Positions 8,830 through 17,713 of a stretch of DNA of 49,905 bases are shown here, piece after piece. The stretch covers positions 1 through 49,905 of the forward strand of contig JANQPQ010000007.1 in assembly GCA_028285445.1 (NCBI GenBank), written 5' to 3'. A program made the position numbers and the translations under genes. The DNA is from Cyclobacteriaceae bacterium (lineage in GTDB: Bacteria; Bacteroidota; Bacteroidia; Cytophagales; Cyclobacteriaceae). Under the pieces are notes generated by a model that did not search any database, had not been told where the DNA came from, and saw only the letters and a program-made list of their open reading frames with translations. Each line of letters starts with the position of its first letter. Within the stretch, counting starts at the first letter, position 1.

Positions 8830-8963
8830 GAGAGTTTGAGTTTATTTTGACCAATTCGAAGATAGGAAATTCAATTAAAATTTTCATAACTAAGAAGCAA
8901 GCCCTCTGTGGGGCAAATAAGTCTTTTGAAATTGCTCTACAACCAATTGTAGAAATTAAGATA

Positions 8964-8991
8964 TTGACAACCCTTGGCATGCTTATCTTTA
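8964..8991 (+). promoter_or_regulatory. Possible promoter of the DUF5916 gene
   Basis: TTG at 8964-8966 is followed after 17 bases by TATCTTTA (8984-8991), one mismatch from TAnnTTTG. Spacing is slightly short. The start codon is at 9008. Confidence 0.35.
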
Positions 8992-9007
8992 TGCGGATAA
9001 TCTTGAG

Positions 9008-11194
9008 ATGAGGCTTCCACTAGCAATACTTTTCCTTCTAAAAATAGTTACGGTTCATGCCCAGTTAGAATTACCTTCTATCAATATAAAGAGGACAGTG
9101 GAGGCCATAGTTATTGACGGTAAGGGTGAAGAAGAAGCTTGGAAAAGTGCTGATGTCGCTTCTGGTTTCAATCAGTATTTCCCCTTTGATACTTCACGCG
9201 CTGAGGCCCAGACCGAGATCCGTATGACCTACGACGATAACTTCGTCTATATACTGGCGAAGATGCAAGAGGAGAAGGAAGGAGAATATGTAACACCTTC
9301 GCTGCGAAGAGATTTCAGAGGCTCCGCCAACGATGGCGTTTCCATAGTTATTGACCCCTTTCAGGATAATATCAACGCCTTTATGTTTGGAATAAACCCA
9401 TTTGGTGTGCAACGGGAGGCACTTATTTCCAACGGGGGATCGGAAAGGGGAAGCTTTGATTTGTCATGGGATAATAAGTGGTATGCAGAAACTACCATTG
9501 CCGAAGACCACTGGGTAGCGGAGATCGCCATTCCCTTTAAAACGCTGCGATTCAGAGAGGGATCTGATCGCTGGAATGCGAATTTTTATAGAATTGACTC
9601 CCGTTATAATGAGCGATCTACCTGGACACACATTCCCAGGCAATTCAACATATTTACTCTGGCATATATGGGTGAAGTAAGATGGGACGCACCCCTAAAA
9701 AAACCTGGAGCCAATGTTTCAGTAATTCCATATTTGTCAGGGGGCTACTTGAAAAATCATGAGGAAGACTCTGATGAATTCACCTCGGGCGTAGGTGGAG
9801 ATGCTAAAGTTGCGGTTACGCCATCACTGAACCTTGACCTTACATTTAACCCTGATTTTTCCCAAGTAGAAGTTGACCGCCAGGTCACAAACCTTAGTCG
9901 TTTTGAGATTTTCTTTCCCGAAAGGAGACAATTCTTCCTTGAGAACGCTGATTTGTTTTCCAATTACGGCTTTCAACGGTCACGGCCATTTTTCTCCAGA
10001 AGAATCGGTATTGCCAGAGACACTGTCGAAGACAAAACTGTAGAGAACCAAATTATTTATGGAGCTCGCCTAAGCGGAAAAGTTACTGACAACACGAGGA
10101 TTGGGGTGCTCAATATGCAAACTTCCAGTGATGATGATGCAGGAATTCCAAGTCTGAACTTCTCAGTGCTTTCATTGCAGCAGAAGGTTTTTAAGCGCTC
10201 TAATGTGTCTGCGTTCTTTGTAAATAAGCAAAACTTTAGTGAATCATTGGAAGATGATAGTGTTAAGTACAACCGCGTTTTTGGACTAGACTATAACCTG
10301 GCTTCATTTGATGGCACCTGGACCGGCAAGGTGTATTATCACCAGTCTATAAACCCTTATGAACAGGGGGATGACTATTCACACGGGGCTAATCTAAATT
10401 ATAACCACAGAAACTACCGACTTGGTTGGGAACATCAACTGGTGGGAGAGAACTTTGATGCCCAGGTGGGGTTTGTTCCCAGGAAAGGTTTCAATCGAAT
10501 CAACCCGGAAGTAGAGTTGATTTTCTACCCGGCTGCTACCTTAATGAACTCGCATGGGCCGGAGTTCAGCTATGGCCAAACCTGGGATGACGACAATGGC
10601 AGAACGGATGAACAACTTAATATCGGATACAACTTCAGGTTTCGAAGCACAGCCAACCTGGATGTTACCTTCACTCGCGATTACACTTTTCTGTTCAGCG
10701 ATTTCGATCCCACAAATACTGATGGTATTGAACTCGCAGAAGGAAGTGACTATACTTACTATAATTACAGAATAAGCTTTCGGTCGAACCCCAGACGCGC
10801 GTTTTGGTATAACGTGAATACCAATGGAGGTGAGTATTTTAATGGCACCAGGTTTGGTGTTTCTGGCAACCTCAACTTCAGATATCAGCCTTATGGCGTG
10901 TTGGCCCTTAATTTTAACTATAACAGGATAGACCTTCCCAACCCATTCTCTGACGCCAACTTGTTTCTCATTGGGCCAAGAATTGATTTCACGTTCTCCA
11001 GGCAGTTGTTTTTGACCACCTTCCTGCAGTACAACAACCAGATAGACAATTTCAACATAAATTCAAGACTTCAATGGAGATTTAAGCCTGTTTCAGACCT
11101 CTTTCTGGTTTATACTGATAACTATAATACCAGCAATTTCGAGGTAAAAAATCGGGCCATTGTGCTCAAGGTTACTTATTGGCTAAATCTATGA
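9008..11194 (+). CDS. DUF5916 outer-membrane protein with CBM9-like N-terminal domain
   Basis: Predicted outer-membrane beta-barrel protein of unknown function, common in Bacteroidota. Residues 1-19 form a signal peptide ending TVHAQ. Residues about 25-215 resemble the carbohydrate-binding family 9 fold (IDGKGEEEAWKSADVASGFNQYFPFD, then MTYDDNFVYILAKM and DDGVSIVIDPFQD-like segments). The remaining 500 residues are the DUF5916 barrel, with FFPERRQFFLENADLFSNYG and many alternating strands rich in Tyr, Asn and Phe, ending VLKVTYWLNL with the terminal aromatic/leucine pattern of a barrel. The 728-residue length is usual. A secreted thioredoxin-like gene follows after 88 bases. Confidence 0.85.
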   Translation: MRLPLAILFLLKIVTVHAQLELPSINIKRTVEAIVIDGKGEEEAWKSADVASGFNQYFPFDTSRAEAQTEIRMTYDDNFVYILAKMQEEKEGEYVTPSLRRDFRGSANDGVSIVIDPFQDNINAFMFGINPFGVQREALISNGGSERGSFDLSWDNKWYAETTIAEDHWVAEIAIPFKTLRFREGSDRWNANFYRIDSRYNERSTWTHIPRQFNIFTLAYMGEVRWDAPLKKPGANVSVIPYLSGGYLKNHEEDSDEFTSGVGGDAKVAVTPSLNLDLTFNPDFSQVEVDRQVTNLSRFEIFFPERRQFFLENADLFSNYGFQRSRPFFSRRIGIARDTVEDKTVENQIIYGARLSGKVTDNTRIGVLNMQTSSDDDAGIPSLNFSVLSLQQKVFKRSNVSAFFVNKQNFSESLEDDSVKYNRVFGLDYNLASFDGTWTGKVYYHQSINPYEQGDDYSHGANLNYNHRNYRLGWEHQLVGENFDAQVGFVPRKGFNRINPEVELIFYPAATLMNSHGPEFSYGQTWDDDNGRTDEQLNIGYNFRFRSTANLDVTFTRDYTFLFSDFDPTNTDGIELAEGSDYTYYNYRISFRSNPRRAFWYNVNTNGGEYFNGTRFGVSGNLNFRYQPYGVLALNFNYNRIDLPNPFSDANLFLIGPRIDFTFSRQLFLTTFLQYNNQIDNFNINSRLQWRFKPVSDLFLVYTDNYNTSNFEVKNRAIVLKVTYWLNL

Positions 11195-11231
11195 TTAACA
11201 TTTAAACGGAGTATTTTGGCCTATCTTTTGC

Positions 11232-11239
11232 TAAATTTG
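11232..11239 (+). promoter_or_regulatory. Candidate -7 promoter element of the thioredoxin-like gene
   Basis: TAAATTTG matches TAnnTTTG, 43 bases before the ATG at 11283. A TTTG upstream (11215-11218) is too close to act as the -33 element. Confidence 0.3.
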
Positions 11240-11282
11240 AACATATCCACATTTTGTTTTGTTAACCACAAAAGGGATTAAG

Positions 11283-11876
11283 ATGAAGAAAAACATCATT
11301 GTGTTCGGAAGTGTACTGATGGTTACGGCTGTGATGCTTAGCACAGCATTTATGATGGGCAATACCATTGAGGCACCGAAGGATGTGGAAACGGTGAGGT
11401 GGTATACTTTTGAAGAGGCTGTCCAATTGCAAAAAAAGGAGCCTAAGAAGATATTTATTGATGTTTATACAGATTGGTGTGGTTGGTGCAAGAAGATGGA
11501 TGCCAGCACCTTCAATAATCCAACTGTGGCGGCTTATCTCAATGACAAGTATTATCCGGTAAAGTTCAATGCCGAGCAAAGAGAGGATGTGAATTTCACC
11601 GACCCTAAAAGCAATCAGGAGATAGTTTTTAAGTTTATTCCTTCAGGAAGAAGAGGCTATCATCAACTGGCCGCCACGTTGCTACAAAATAAGTTGAGTT
11701 ATCCGACAGTCGTCTTTCTTGATGAGGGTTTGAATATGATTCAACCACTGGCCGGATACCAAAAACCAGATACCTTTTATCCGATTATAGAATTCTTTGG
11801 TGATAACCACTACAAGAGCATGTCTTGGCCGGAATTTCAAAAGGTGTATAAGTCGCCATTCCTGGCAAATCGCTAG
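11283..11876 (+). CDS. Exported thioredoxin-fold protein with CGWC motif
   Basis: Thiol oxidoreductase-like protein of the DUF255/DsbD-gamma type, probably acting in the periplasm. From ATG 11283 it has 197 residues: an N-terminal hydrophobic signal or anchor (5-25), then EAVQLQKKEPKKIFIDVYTDWCGWCKKMDAST with the redox pair in WCGWC. NDKYYPVKFNAE and the cis-proline region SYPTVVFLDEG complete the fold, which carries an insertion (about 110-150). The in-frame TTG at 11259 would add eight polar residues ahead of the signal, so ATG is preferred. It is convergent with the gld cluster. Substrates are unknown. Confidence 0.82.
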   Translation: MKKNIIVFGSVLMVTAVMLSTAFMMGNTIEAPKDVETVRWYTFEEAVQLQKKEPKKIFIDVYTDWCGWCKKMDASTFNNPTVAAYLNDKYYPVKFNAEQREDVNFTDPKSNQEIVFKFIPSGRRGYHQLAATLLQNKLSYPTVVFLDEGLNMIQPLAGYQKPDTFYPIIEFFGDNHYKSMSWPEFQKVYKSPFLANR

Positions 11877-11929
11877 TATCAGTCAGCTAAGGCTGATTAT
11901 TCCAAGAATTAACACTTTGCGGTAAACTG

Positions 11930-12847
11930 CTAGTTGTTACTGACTAGATCAGATTTCATCTTAAAGATTTTTGAGTAGAGTGCAGTATCAGCAAAATACT
12001 CAGGATTGGATGCCGAGCTGAGTACCCATTCATGAATTTCATCAGCGTAAGCAGATATGCTGACATTCTCCCTTCCGGCTATAGATAGGTTCACTGATTT
12101 CTGGGGCAGGTTTGCAGGGTCGTATCCGTCAAGGAACTTCGCAGAAGAAACGAAGCTAAGATTTTGTAGTAAACCTGCGACTGAAGTTGAGTCTGCCTCG
12201 GCTCCATCTATCAACCATCGATTAGTGGCTTTGGTTAAAGTGAAGTCTCCGTCGTTGTAATTGAAGTTAATCTGGGTAATCGAGTCCAAAGAGTTGATTC
12301 GAGCCAACTGCTGGTTGCGATAGCCATTGGCATCTGTTTGCAATGAGAAGCTCATGAAATTGTCAGCGGTATAGACCTCGTCTTCACCGGCTATTCTTAC
12401 GTAGGTGAAAAATTCTCTTTGACTTTTGGTTCCGAAGCGGCCAATGATCAAATCTAGGGTAAGATCATCTCCTTCGTAAACCTTGACATTAGTGCCGGTA
12501 CTATCTACCTGGTATTCAGACCATTTTTCGACTTTGCGAGTTGCGAGGCGAGAGGGTTCAATCGATAAGAGGGTTGCGAATGTACCCTCTATTTTGCTTG
12601 GATCCACTGGTGCCACACCGCCATTTGCAAGTGCCACTTGCCATTGCCCCGAATCATTTTTGCTCATCTCTGTCGTCTCTGCTGGCTTAGTAATGTTAAC
12701 CCTAGTAACCTTTGCGGTATCAATTTCAACCAATACTGATCTAAATGAGTCACTCCTGTTTCTATTGCCTACTGTTTTTATCAAAAAGTAGCCACCAATG
12801 AGGACTATCAGAATTACTATTAGATGAACTGTTGAGACCTTTTTCAT
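11930..12847 (-). CDS. DUF4340 domain membrane-anchored protein of the gldAFG operon
   Basis: A 305-residue protein with one N-terminal membrane helix (about 8-25) and an exported DUF4340 domain. Features include EIDTAKVTRVNITKP, GEVYTADNFM-like text and a repeated substructure (SLDSITQINFNYNDGDFTLTK). It is the last gene after gldA, gldF and gldG, starting five bases past the gldG stop, so translation is probably coupled. DUF4340 genes next to GldG-type ABC components suggest an accessory periplasmic subunit of that transporter; this role is inferred from context, not known. No terminator with a T run was seen before the convergent thioredoxin-like gene. Confidence 0.82.
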   Translation of the reverse strand: MKKVSTVHLIVILIVLIGGYFLIKTVGNRNRSDSFRSVLVEIDTAKVTRVNITKPAETTEMSKNDSGQWQVALANGGVAPVDPSKIEGTFATLLSIEPSRLATRKVEKWSEYQVDSTGTNVKVYEGDDLTLDLIIGRFGTKSQREFFTYVRIAGEDEVYTADNFMSFSLQTDANGYRNQQLARINSLDSITQINFNYNDGDFTLTKATNRWLIDGAEADSTSVAGLLQNLSFVSSAKFLDGYDPANLPQKSVNLSIAGRENVSISAYADEIHEWVLSSASNPEYFADTALYSKIFKMKSDLVSNN

Positions 12848-12852
12848 ATCAA

Positions 12853-14373
12853 TTAGTAATTACCCTGAAACCATTTCTGCTTCTTTCTAACGAATTGCTG
12901 CCTTCTTACAAATGCATAAAGCAGAATAAGCAGAATAGGGGCCAGCACATTGCCATACTTCAAAATCGATTTTGTGCTGTCTTCAATAGTATCCAGCGGC
13001 CTGGAGGTGACACCCTTAGTTCGCAAGTCGATCAGCCCGGTGTCATCCGCCAACCAGTCTATTGCATTAGAGGCAAAGTTGATATTGTCTGCATTTAATT
13101 GCTGCTGCTGTGGTGGTTCGCCATTTACCGCAAAGCTACCATTGGATACAATAATCATCTTCGCACTTTGGGAACCTTGAAGATTTCCTTCAATGGCTAC
13201 TGCCACTGGCTGACTGCCCTGATTGAAATCCCGCTCAGTCCAGCGTTTGTTGATGTCAATTGTGGTGGGCGCACCCACTAGTCCGGATTGATCTGAAGAA
13301 AATGCAATAGGAGTAATAGTAATGGTTGAATCCTGAGATTGAATTATCAAAGGGCTTACAAATGGTAGCACTAAGGATTCCAGACCTTTTGAGGAGACGT
13401 GATCGGCGAATTTTGAGATGATTGGGAAATAGGGAAATTGCACTTGGGTGTTAATCACGAATGGGCCTTGTTGCTGACGCACCGAAATGGATGCGGAAGT
13501 TGCGTCAGTCACAAACTGATTACCCAGCACTATTCCCTTTTGCGCCAGCCAACCGGATATTCCAATATCAGGCGCTGGTGATAAATAAGCCCGATTGAGG
13601 TCTCCTTGTAAGTTACTGTAGGCGACAAAGACGTTGCCGCCAGCACCGATAAATTGATCTATCTGATTAAGATGGGAGGCAGGAAAAGTGTCGGTAGGAT
13701 TGAGGACGATCAAGGCTCGATAAAAGTTGGGAATCAGAGTGGTATCTGTGAGTGAGTATGGTTCCAAATCATAAAGTACAGACAGTTGTTGGCCCAATTG
13801 AGGTATGGCGCTAAAGGTAGCTTCTCCATGCCCTTGTAGCACGGCAATTTTCGGTTTTTCCAGTACCGATAGTTTCTTAATTGAAGTAGATAAAGCGTAT
13901 TCCATCGCTGCTCCAGGCTGTACAACCGGGATTACTTCGGTTTGGTCTCCCAGTTGCAATGTGGCGCCCATATAGGCCCTAAGCTGTTGTACCTGGTCAC
14001 TTTCCCGCACATTTACTATTAATGGCCCTATTCCTTGTTGTTGGGCATTGGCTTCTGTTTCTTCGGATTCGTTTGGATTGATAAACTCAAAAACAATATT
14101 GCCGTCGGATCGGGTTTCATATTCGACTAGTAGATCCTGAAAATCTTGCCTGGTACTTTGAAGTTGCGGAGGAAGGTCTTCTGTGAAATAGGCACTAATG
14201 GTAATGACATCATCAAGCTCTTCCAGGATGTCGTAAGTGGCATCGCTCAGCGTATATCTTTTATCTGCTGTAAAATCCAGCCTCAAATACAGCGTTTCAG
14301 AGATCATGTTTACCACTATCACAATGGCAATAATTAGAGCAACTCTTCCGATAACTGCGTTTTTCTTTAACAT
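12853..14373 (-). CDS. gldG: Gliding-motility ABC transporter substrate-binding-like subunit GldG
   Basis: Component of the GldA-GldF-GldG ABC transporter required for gliding in Flavobacterium johnsoniae. The 506 residues have an N-terminal membrane helix (8-25, VALIIAIVIVVNMISETLYLRLDFT) and a large exported ABC-type unknown-function domain with YTLSDATYDILEELDDVITISAYFTEDLPPQL. EQVxRAYMGATLQ-like and GHGEATFS segments follow, then a C-terminal membrane helix (about 475-492, LAPILLILLYAFVRRQQ). Size and two-anchor topology match GldG. It begins one base after the gldF stop and is followed five bases on by the DUF4340 gene. Transported material is unknown for the family. Confidence 0.9.
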   Translation of the reverse strand: MLKKNAVIGRVALIIAIVIVVNMISETLYLRLDFTADKRYTLSDATYDILEELDDVITISAYFTEDLPPQLQSTRQDFQDLLVEYETRSDGNIVFEFINPNESEETEANAQQQGIGPLIVNVRESDQVQQLRAYMGATLQLGDQTEVIPVVQPGAAMEYALSTSIKKLSVLEKPKIAVLQGHGEATFSAIPQLGQQLSVLYDLEPYSLTDTTLIPNFYRALIVLNPTDTFPASHLNQIDQFIGAGGNVFVAYSNLQGDLNRAYLSPAPDIGISGWLAQKGIVLGNQFVTDATSASISVRQQQGPFVINTQVQFPYFPIISKFADHVSSKGLESLVLPFVSPLIIQSQDSTITITPIAFSSDQSGLVGAPTTIDINKRWTERDFNQGSQPVAVAIEGNLQGSQSAKMIIVSNGSFAVNGEPPQQQQLNADNINFASNAIDWLADDTGLIDLRTKGVTSRPLDTIEDSTKSILKYGNVLAPILLILLYAFVRRQQFVRKKQKWFQGNY

Positions 14374-14374
14374 C

Positions 14375-15097
14375 TTAACTCTGCCAGTTTCTTCGCGATA
14401 ACATAGTTTGAGATAGTAGCAGGCCGATAAAAATCAGAGAGAAGAAGTATATGAAATCCCTGGAGTCTATCACTCCCCGAGCTAATGACTGAAAATGCGT
14501 GCGAGTACTTAAATAGCTTAACACCGAGCTGATAGCTGAGGCGTTGGTGTTTAGTACATCAAACAAAAAGTGGAAGAAAACGCTAATGAGCAGTGACAAC
14601 AGAATAGCCACAATCTGATTATTAGTAGTGCTTGAAGCAAAAATGCCAATGCTTACGTAAGCTCCACTTATTAGTGCTAATCCTAAATATCCTCCGATAA
14701 CTGCTCCATGGTCGATGTTACCAAGATTGGCAACCGTGATATAATAAGGGATAGTACAAGCCAATGCTATTATGACCAATAGATAACTGGAGAGGTACTT
14801 ACCCAACACAATTTGCCAATCTGTAACGGCTTTGGTGCTAAGCAGCTCGATTGTACCAGATCGGCTTTCTTCTGCTAGTGAGCGCATCGTGATGGTAGGG
14901 ATGAAGAAAAATAATGTCCAATAGCCCCAGGTGAAGAACACTTGCAAACTGGCTTGGCCGGTGATGAATACATCGCCTCCAACAATCCAGGTGAAGAGCC
15001 CACTAATGATCAGAAATAGTATAATCATCATGTAGGCGATTAGCGAGTCAAAGTAGGAGGAGAGCTCCCTTTTTGCTATGATCCAAACACTTTTCAT
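14375..15097 (-). CDS. gldF: Gliding-motility ABC transporter permease GldF
   Basis: Inner-membrane permease of the GldAFG transporter. The 240 residues contain six hydrophobic helices, starting WIIAKRELSSYFDSLIAYMMIILFLIISGLF. The cytoplasmic segment MRSLAEESRSGTIELLSTKAVTDWQIVLGKYLSS is the ABC-2 permease coupling motif typical of NosY/GldF proteins. It starts one base after the gldA stop and ends one base before gldG, an arrangement indicating strict co-translation. The length is normal for GldF. Confidence 0.92.
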   Translation of the reverse strand: MKSVWIIAKRELSSYFDSLIAYMMIILFLIISGLFTWIVGGDVFITGQASLQVFFTWGYWTLFFFIPTITMRSLAEESRSGTIELLSTKAVTDWQIVLGKYLSSYLLVIIALACTIPYYITVANLGNIDHGAVIGGYLGLALISGAYVSIGIFASSTTNNQIVAILLSLLISVFFHFLFDVLNTNASAISSVLSYLSTRTHFQSLARGVIDSRDFIYFFSLIFIGLLLSQTMLSRRNWQS

Positions 15098-15098
15098 G

Positions 15099-16022
15099 TC
15101 AGTTGGTCAATTCTCTAAATACGTCCTCAAGCCTCGTTTCTAAGCTATGGAGTTCCATTAAGTACCACTTCTTTTCTACACAAAGGTCGAAAATGGCTTT
15201 CCTTGAAGATGCATCTGGCTTGCTTTGTACCTGAAAGGCACCAGGCCTGTTCTCGATCTGATTTACCTTCTCTACACTAGCCAGGTCTAGCAAAGCTTTT
15301 TCAACTGCACTGGCATCCCCTTCAATTTCCACGTTTAACAGTTCCTGACCTTGTGCTTGTTGCCTGAGAGTATCGGCGGTGCCGTCTGCTACAATTCTCC
15401 CTTTGTTAATGATTAAAATACGATCGCAGGTAGCCTCAACTTCCGAGAGAATGTGGCTACTGAGTACGACAGTTTTCTCTTTACCTAAATCTTTAATGAG
15501 CTGCCGTATCTCTACAATTTGATTAGGATCCAAGCCTGTGGTGGGCTCATCGAGGATTAGTACTTCCGGATCATGTATCATGGCCTGCGCTAGCCCTACG
15601 CGCTGCTTGTAACCTTTGGAGAGTTCGGCAATCTTCTTGTGTTTTTCCCTTTCAAGTCCGCACTTTTCTATCATCGACTTTATTCGCTCTGGAGTATCTG
15701 CTTTACTTACACCCTGAATTTCAGCGCAAAATTTCAGATAGTCGATAATCGCCATATCCGTGTAAAGCGGATTGTTTTCAGGCAAATAACCAATGCGCTT
15801 CTTAACTGAATCCGGATCTTGAGCAGTATTGATATCATCTAGCATGACCTTGCCATCTGAGGCGGCCATGTAGCAGGTAATGATTTTCATGGTGGTACTC
15901 TTACCCGCCCCGTTTGGGCCCAGGAAGCCTAATACTTCACCAGTTTTTACCTCGAATGAGATGTTGTCAACCGCCTTTTGCAGGCCGTAGGTCTTAGTCA
16001 GATTTTCAACAACAATAGACAT
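15099..16022 (-). CDS. gldA: Gliding-motility ABC transporter ATP-binding protein GldA
   Basis: ATPase energising the GldFG complex. The 307 residues show Walker A GPNGAGKS (35-42), an ABC-2-type signature LSKGYKQRVGLAQAM, Walker B VLILDEPTTGLDP and a switch region VLSSHILSE. A C-terminal regulatory extension of about 80 residues (LLNVEIEGDASAVEKALLD) is typical of GldA/NatA-like proteins. In F. johnsoniae gldA lies away from gldFG, whereas here all three are adjacent. An inverted repeat abuts the start codon. It is followed one base later by gldF. Confidence 0.92.
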   Translation of the reverse strand: MSIVVENLTKTYGLQKAVDNISFEVKTGEVLGFLGPNGAGKSTTMKIITCYMAASDGKVMLDDINTAQDPDSVKKRIGYLPENNPLYTDMAIIDYLKFCAEIQGVSKADTPERIKSMIEKCGLEREKHKKIAELSKGYKQRVGLAQAMIHDPEVLILDEPTTGLDPNQIVEIRQLIKDLGKEKTVVLSSHILSEVEATCDRILIINKGRIVADGTADTLRQQAQGQELLNVEIEGDASAVEKALLDLASVEKVNQIENRPGAFQVQSKPDASSRKAIFDLCVEKKWYLMELHSLETRLEDVFRELTN

Positions 16023-16023
16023 C

Positions 16024-16058
16024 TGCCTTTATTCAATCCCGCAATTTTAATAAAGGCA
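16024..16058 (-). repeat. Inverted repeat abutting the gldA start codon
   Basis: TGCCTTTATT (16024-16033) and AATAAAGGCA (16049-16058) are perfect 10-bp complements separated by 15 bases, ending one base before the gldA ATG. There is no T run on either side, so a terminator is unlikely. It may be an operator or an RNA hairpin affecting gldA translation. Confidence 0.5.
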
Positions 16059-16095
16059 AAAAGAATAATCAATAGTTGAAAATTGATTTGAGTAG

Positions 16096-16686
16096 TTAGT
16101 TCTTCTCTTCCTCGATTACATCCCGCTGCACCTGATATTCGGTGAAAAGCATATAGTAAAAGATAATCCTCCTCCAGTTTTTGTCTTTCTGGAACCGCAG
16201 CCTTTCATTATTGTACTTTTCTTGGACTACATCACGTTGCTGAGTTACCCATTGCAGTATGTTAAGGCCGTCTTCCGAATCGGGCATTTGAAGGTTTAGT
16301 GACAGTCTGCCATGAGGGCCCAGGTAATTGACAATTGCCCGGAAATCTGAGTGTACTACCTGCCTCAGAACGTTTCCTGCCGGAAATTTTCGCTTTTGCT
16401 TTTCACAGTGACAGTCACTTCCGAATCGAGTCCACCAGTTGAACACCTTCTCTTTTTGGCCTTCAGCTTTAAACTCTGTGCCAGCGCCGGCATTAAGCAG
16501 GCGTTCGAAATCGCTGGGTACGTTGGGATCATCGCTGTTGGCATGAGTTCTGGCGGCTTCACAGAGTTGAGCGACGAAGGTCTCGTTAAGAGAGCTGTCT
16601 CCGTTTTCTATTATGTAGATATCAGACTGTTGGGCCAGTAGGGAGAAGGGTAACAGAAAAATCGCCGGAAGAAGTAGATTTCGCAC
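16096..16686 (-). CDS. Exported protein of unknown function in the gldM-gldA block
   Basis: A 196-residue protein with a clear signal peptide (1-19, ending LLAQQ). I do not recognise a family. The mature part is mixed: an N-terminal segment with two Cys in GSDCHCEKQKR (about 91-93), a central FRAIVNYLGPHGRLSLNLQ, and a charged helical C-terminus (QRDVVQEKYNNERLRFQKDKNWRRI). It is not GldN by size or motif. It follows the one-span membrane protein by 16 bases and precedes gldA by 73 bases, so it probably belongs to a transcript from gldM or the sigma gene. A periplasmic partner of the preceding membrane protein is a plausible but unproven role. Confidence 0.65.
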   Translation of the reverse strand: MRNLLLPAIFLLPFSLLAQQSDIYIIENGDSSLNETFVAQLCEAARTHANSDDPNVPSDFERLLNAGAGTEFKAEGQKEKVFNWWTRFGSDCHCEKQKRKFPAGNVLRQVVHSDFRAIVNYLGPHGRLSLNLQMPDSEDGLNILQWVTQQRDVVQEKYNNERLRFQKDKNWRRIIFYYMLFTEYQVQRDVIEEEKN

Positions 16687-16702
16687 TTCTATAAGTTACT
16701 GA

Positions 16703-16969
16703 CTATGTGAGATAATTGGATAGCAAGGATTGCAGGTAGGTCGTAGTAGCACTGGCTTCGCCTTCTTCCGAAAGCAATAGAATAAGTAGAAGCAAAATAA
16801 TGATTACAACTAACACCAGCCGTTTTATATCGTGCTTAAACAAATATCTAATTCCACTGGGTGTGTGGAATTGCTGATACTTTGAGACAAAGCGATCGAA
16901 GTTTTTGTACTTCCTTACCACTGCCTCTGAAGGATCAGGTTTATTGATATTTACTTTTATCTTATGCAT
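16703..16969 (-). CDS. One-span membrane protein next to an ECF sigma factor (possible anti-sigma/tether)
   Basis: An 88-residue protein with a basic cytoplasmic N-terminus (about 1-48: KIKVNINKPDPSEAVVRKYKNFDRF and a HTPSGIRYLFKHDIKR segment), one very hydrophobic helix (50-66, LVLVVIIILLLLILLL) and a short Ser/Thr-rich external tail. It lies 14 bases after the sigma gene. Sigma gene followed by a one-span protein is the usual layout of sigma/anti-sigma pairs, but the N-terminal domain lacks a recognisable zinc-finger or FecR-like motif. The anti-sigma role is therefore inference from position and topology only. Confidence 0.65.
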   Translation of the reverse strand: MHKIKVNINKPDPSEAVVRKYKNFDRFVSKYQQFHTPSGIRYLFKHDIKRLVLVVIIILLLLILLLSEEGEASATTTYLQSLLSNYLT

Positions 16970-16983
16970 CTACATTTTTCTCT

Positions 16984-17676
16984 CTAGGATTCATGATACT
17001 TGATTTCCTTCGAGAGCTTTTGAAGCTTCTTAATTATTCTATAAGTCTTAATTTTTGCGTTTATCTCAGTTAGTCCTAAAAGATATCCCATTTCCTTAAA
17101 AGAACGATTTTCAAAGAATCTCAGTTCAAGAAATTGAATTTCTTGTGGATTTAGTTGCTCTAGTAATACTGATATTAAAACATGCCGATCGATTTCTGGT
17201 TCTTTCCGATCCAATTCTTCTATCAACAAATCTACGTGATCATCAGTCAGGGCCACGGATCGTTCCATGGTATGCTGTTGTCTGAAGAACTGGTTTATCT
17301 CATTTATGGCAATACGATAAAGCCAGGCAGAGAAAGGCACGCCCTGGTATTTGTACTTCTTTAAGTTCTGCAAGCATTTGTAAAAACACCGCGAAGTAAT
17401 CTCAGCGGTAATATCATAATTCCCAACACGACGGTTTACATAGACGAAAATGGCATCATAGTACCTTTCATAAATAGGAGCGAAATGCCGTGGGTCTTGT
17501 TGGGCCTTAACAATTACCTGGTATTCAGCCTTCATCTCCTCTTCAGTTTTATGATAAGAACTGGCTTTAAGGAGATGATTGAAACTAACCTCAATACGCA
17601 TACCCAAACGCATTACCCAGTGGTATGCACCGAGTAATGCGATTGTAGTAGGATTTATAGCGAGGTTAGCAACCAT
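16984..17676 (-). CDS. Sigma-70 family (ECF) RNA polymerase sigma factor in the gld block
   Basis: A 230-residue sigma factor of extracytoplasmic-function type. Region 2 spans about 65-130 (FAPIYERYYDAIFVYVNRRVG, then GVPFSAWLYRIAINEINQFFR, region 2.4-like). Region 4 spans about 168-225 (LNPQEIQFLELRFFENRSFKEMGYLLGLTEINAKIKTYRIIKKL). The N-terminal extension of about 55 residues is longer than in simple ECF factors; internal ATGs (for example at 17601, MRIEVSFNHLL) may be the true start. It lies 37 bases after gldM with no terminator between, implying co-transcription. A link to T9SS/gliding control is suggested by position; in Porphyromonas the ECF factor SigP controls T9SS genes. Confidence 0.88.
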   Translation of the reverse strand: MVANLAINPTTIALLGAYHWVMRLGMRIEVSFNHLLKASSYHKTEEEMKAEYQVIVKAQQDPRHFAPIYERYYDAIFVYVNRRVGNYDITAEITSRCFYKCLQNLKKYKYQGVPFSAWLYRIAINEINQFFRQQHTMERSVALTDDHVDLLIEELDRKEPEIDRHVLISVLLEQLNPQEIQFLELRFFENRSFKEMGYLLGLTEINAKIKTYRIIKKLQKLSKEIKYHES

Positions 17677-17713
17677 GATTCAATTTATCAAATACCTGTT
17701 ATTGGTCAACAGC

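Noticed and set aside
11880-11900. Short TCAGC/GCTGA hairpin between convergent genes as terminator
   Set aside because: The stem is only five base pairs and has no T run.
16096-16686. Secreted protein near gldM considered as GldN
   Set aside because: GldN is about 300 residues with different motifs; this 196-residue sequence shows no GldN-like text, so it is left as unknown.
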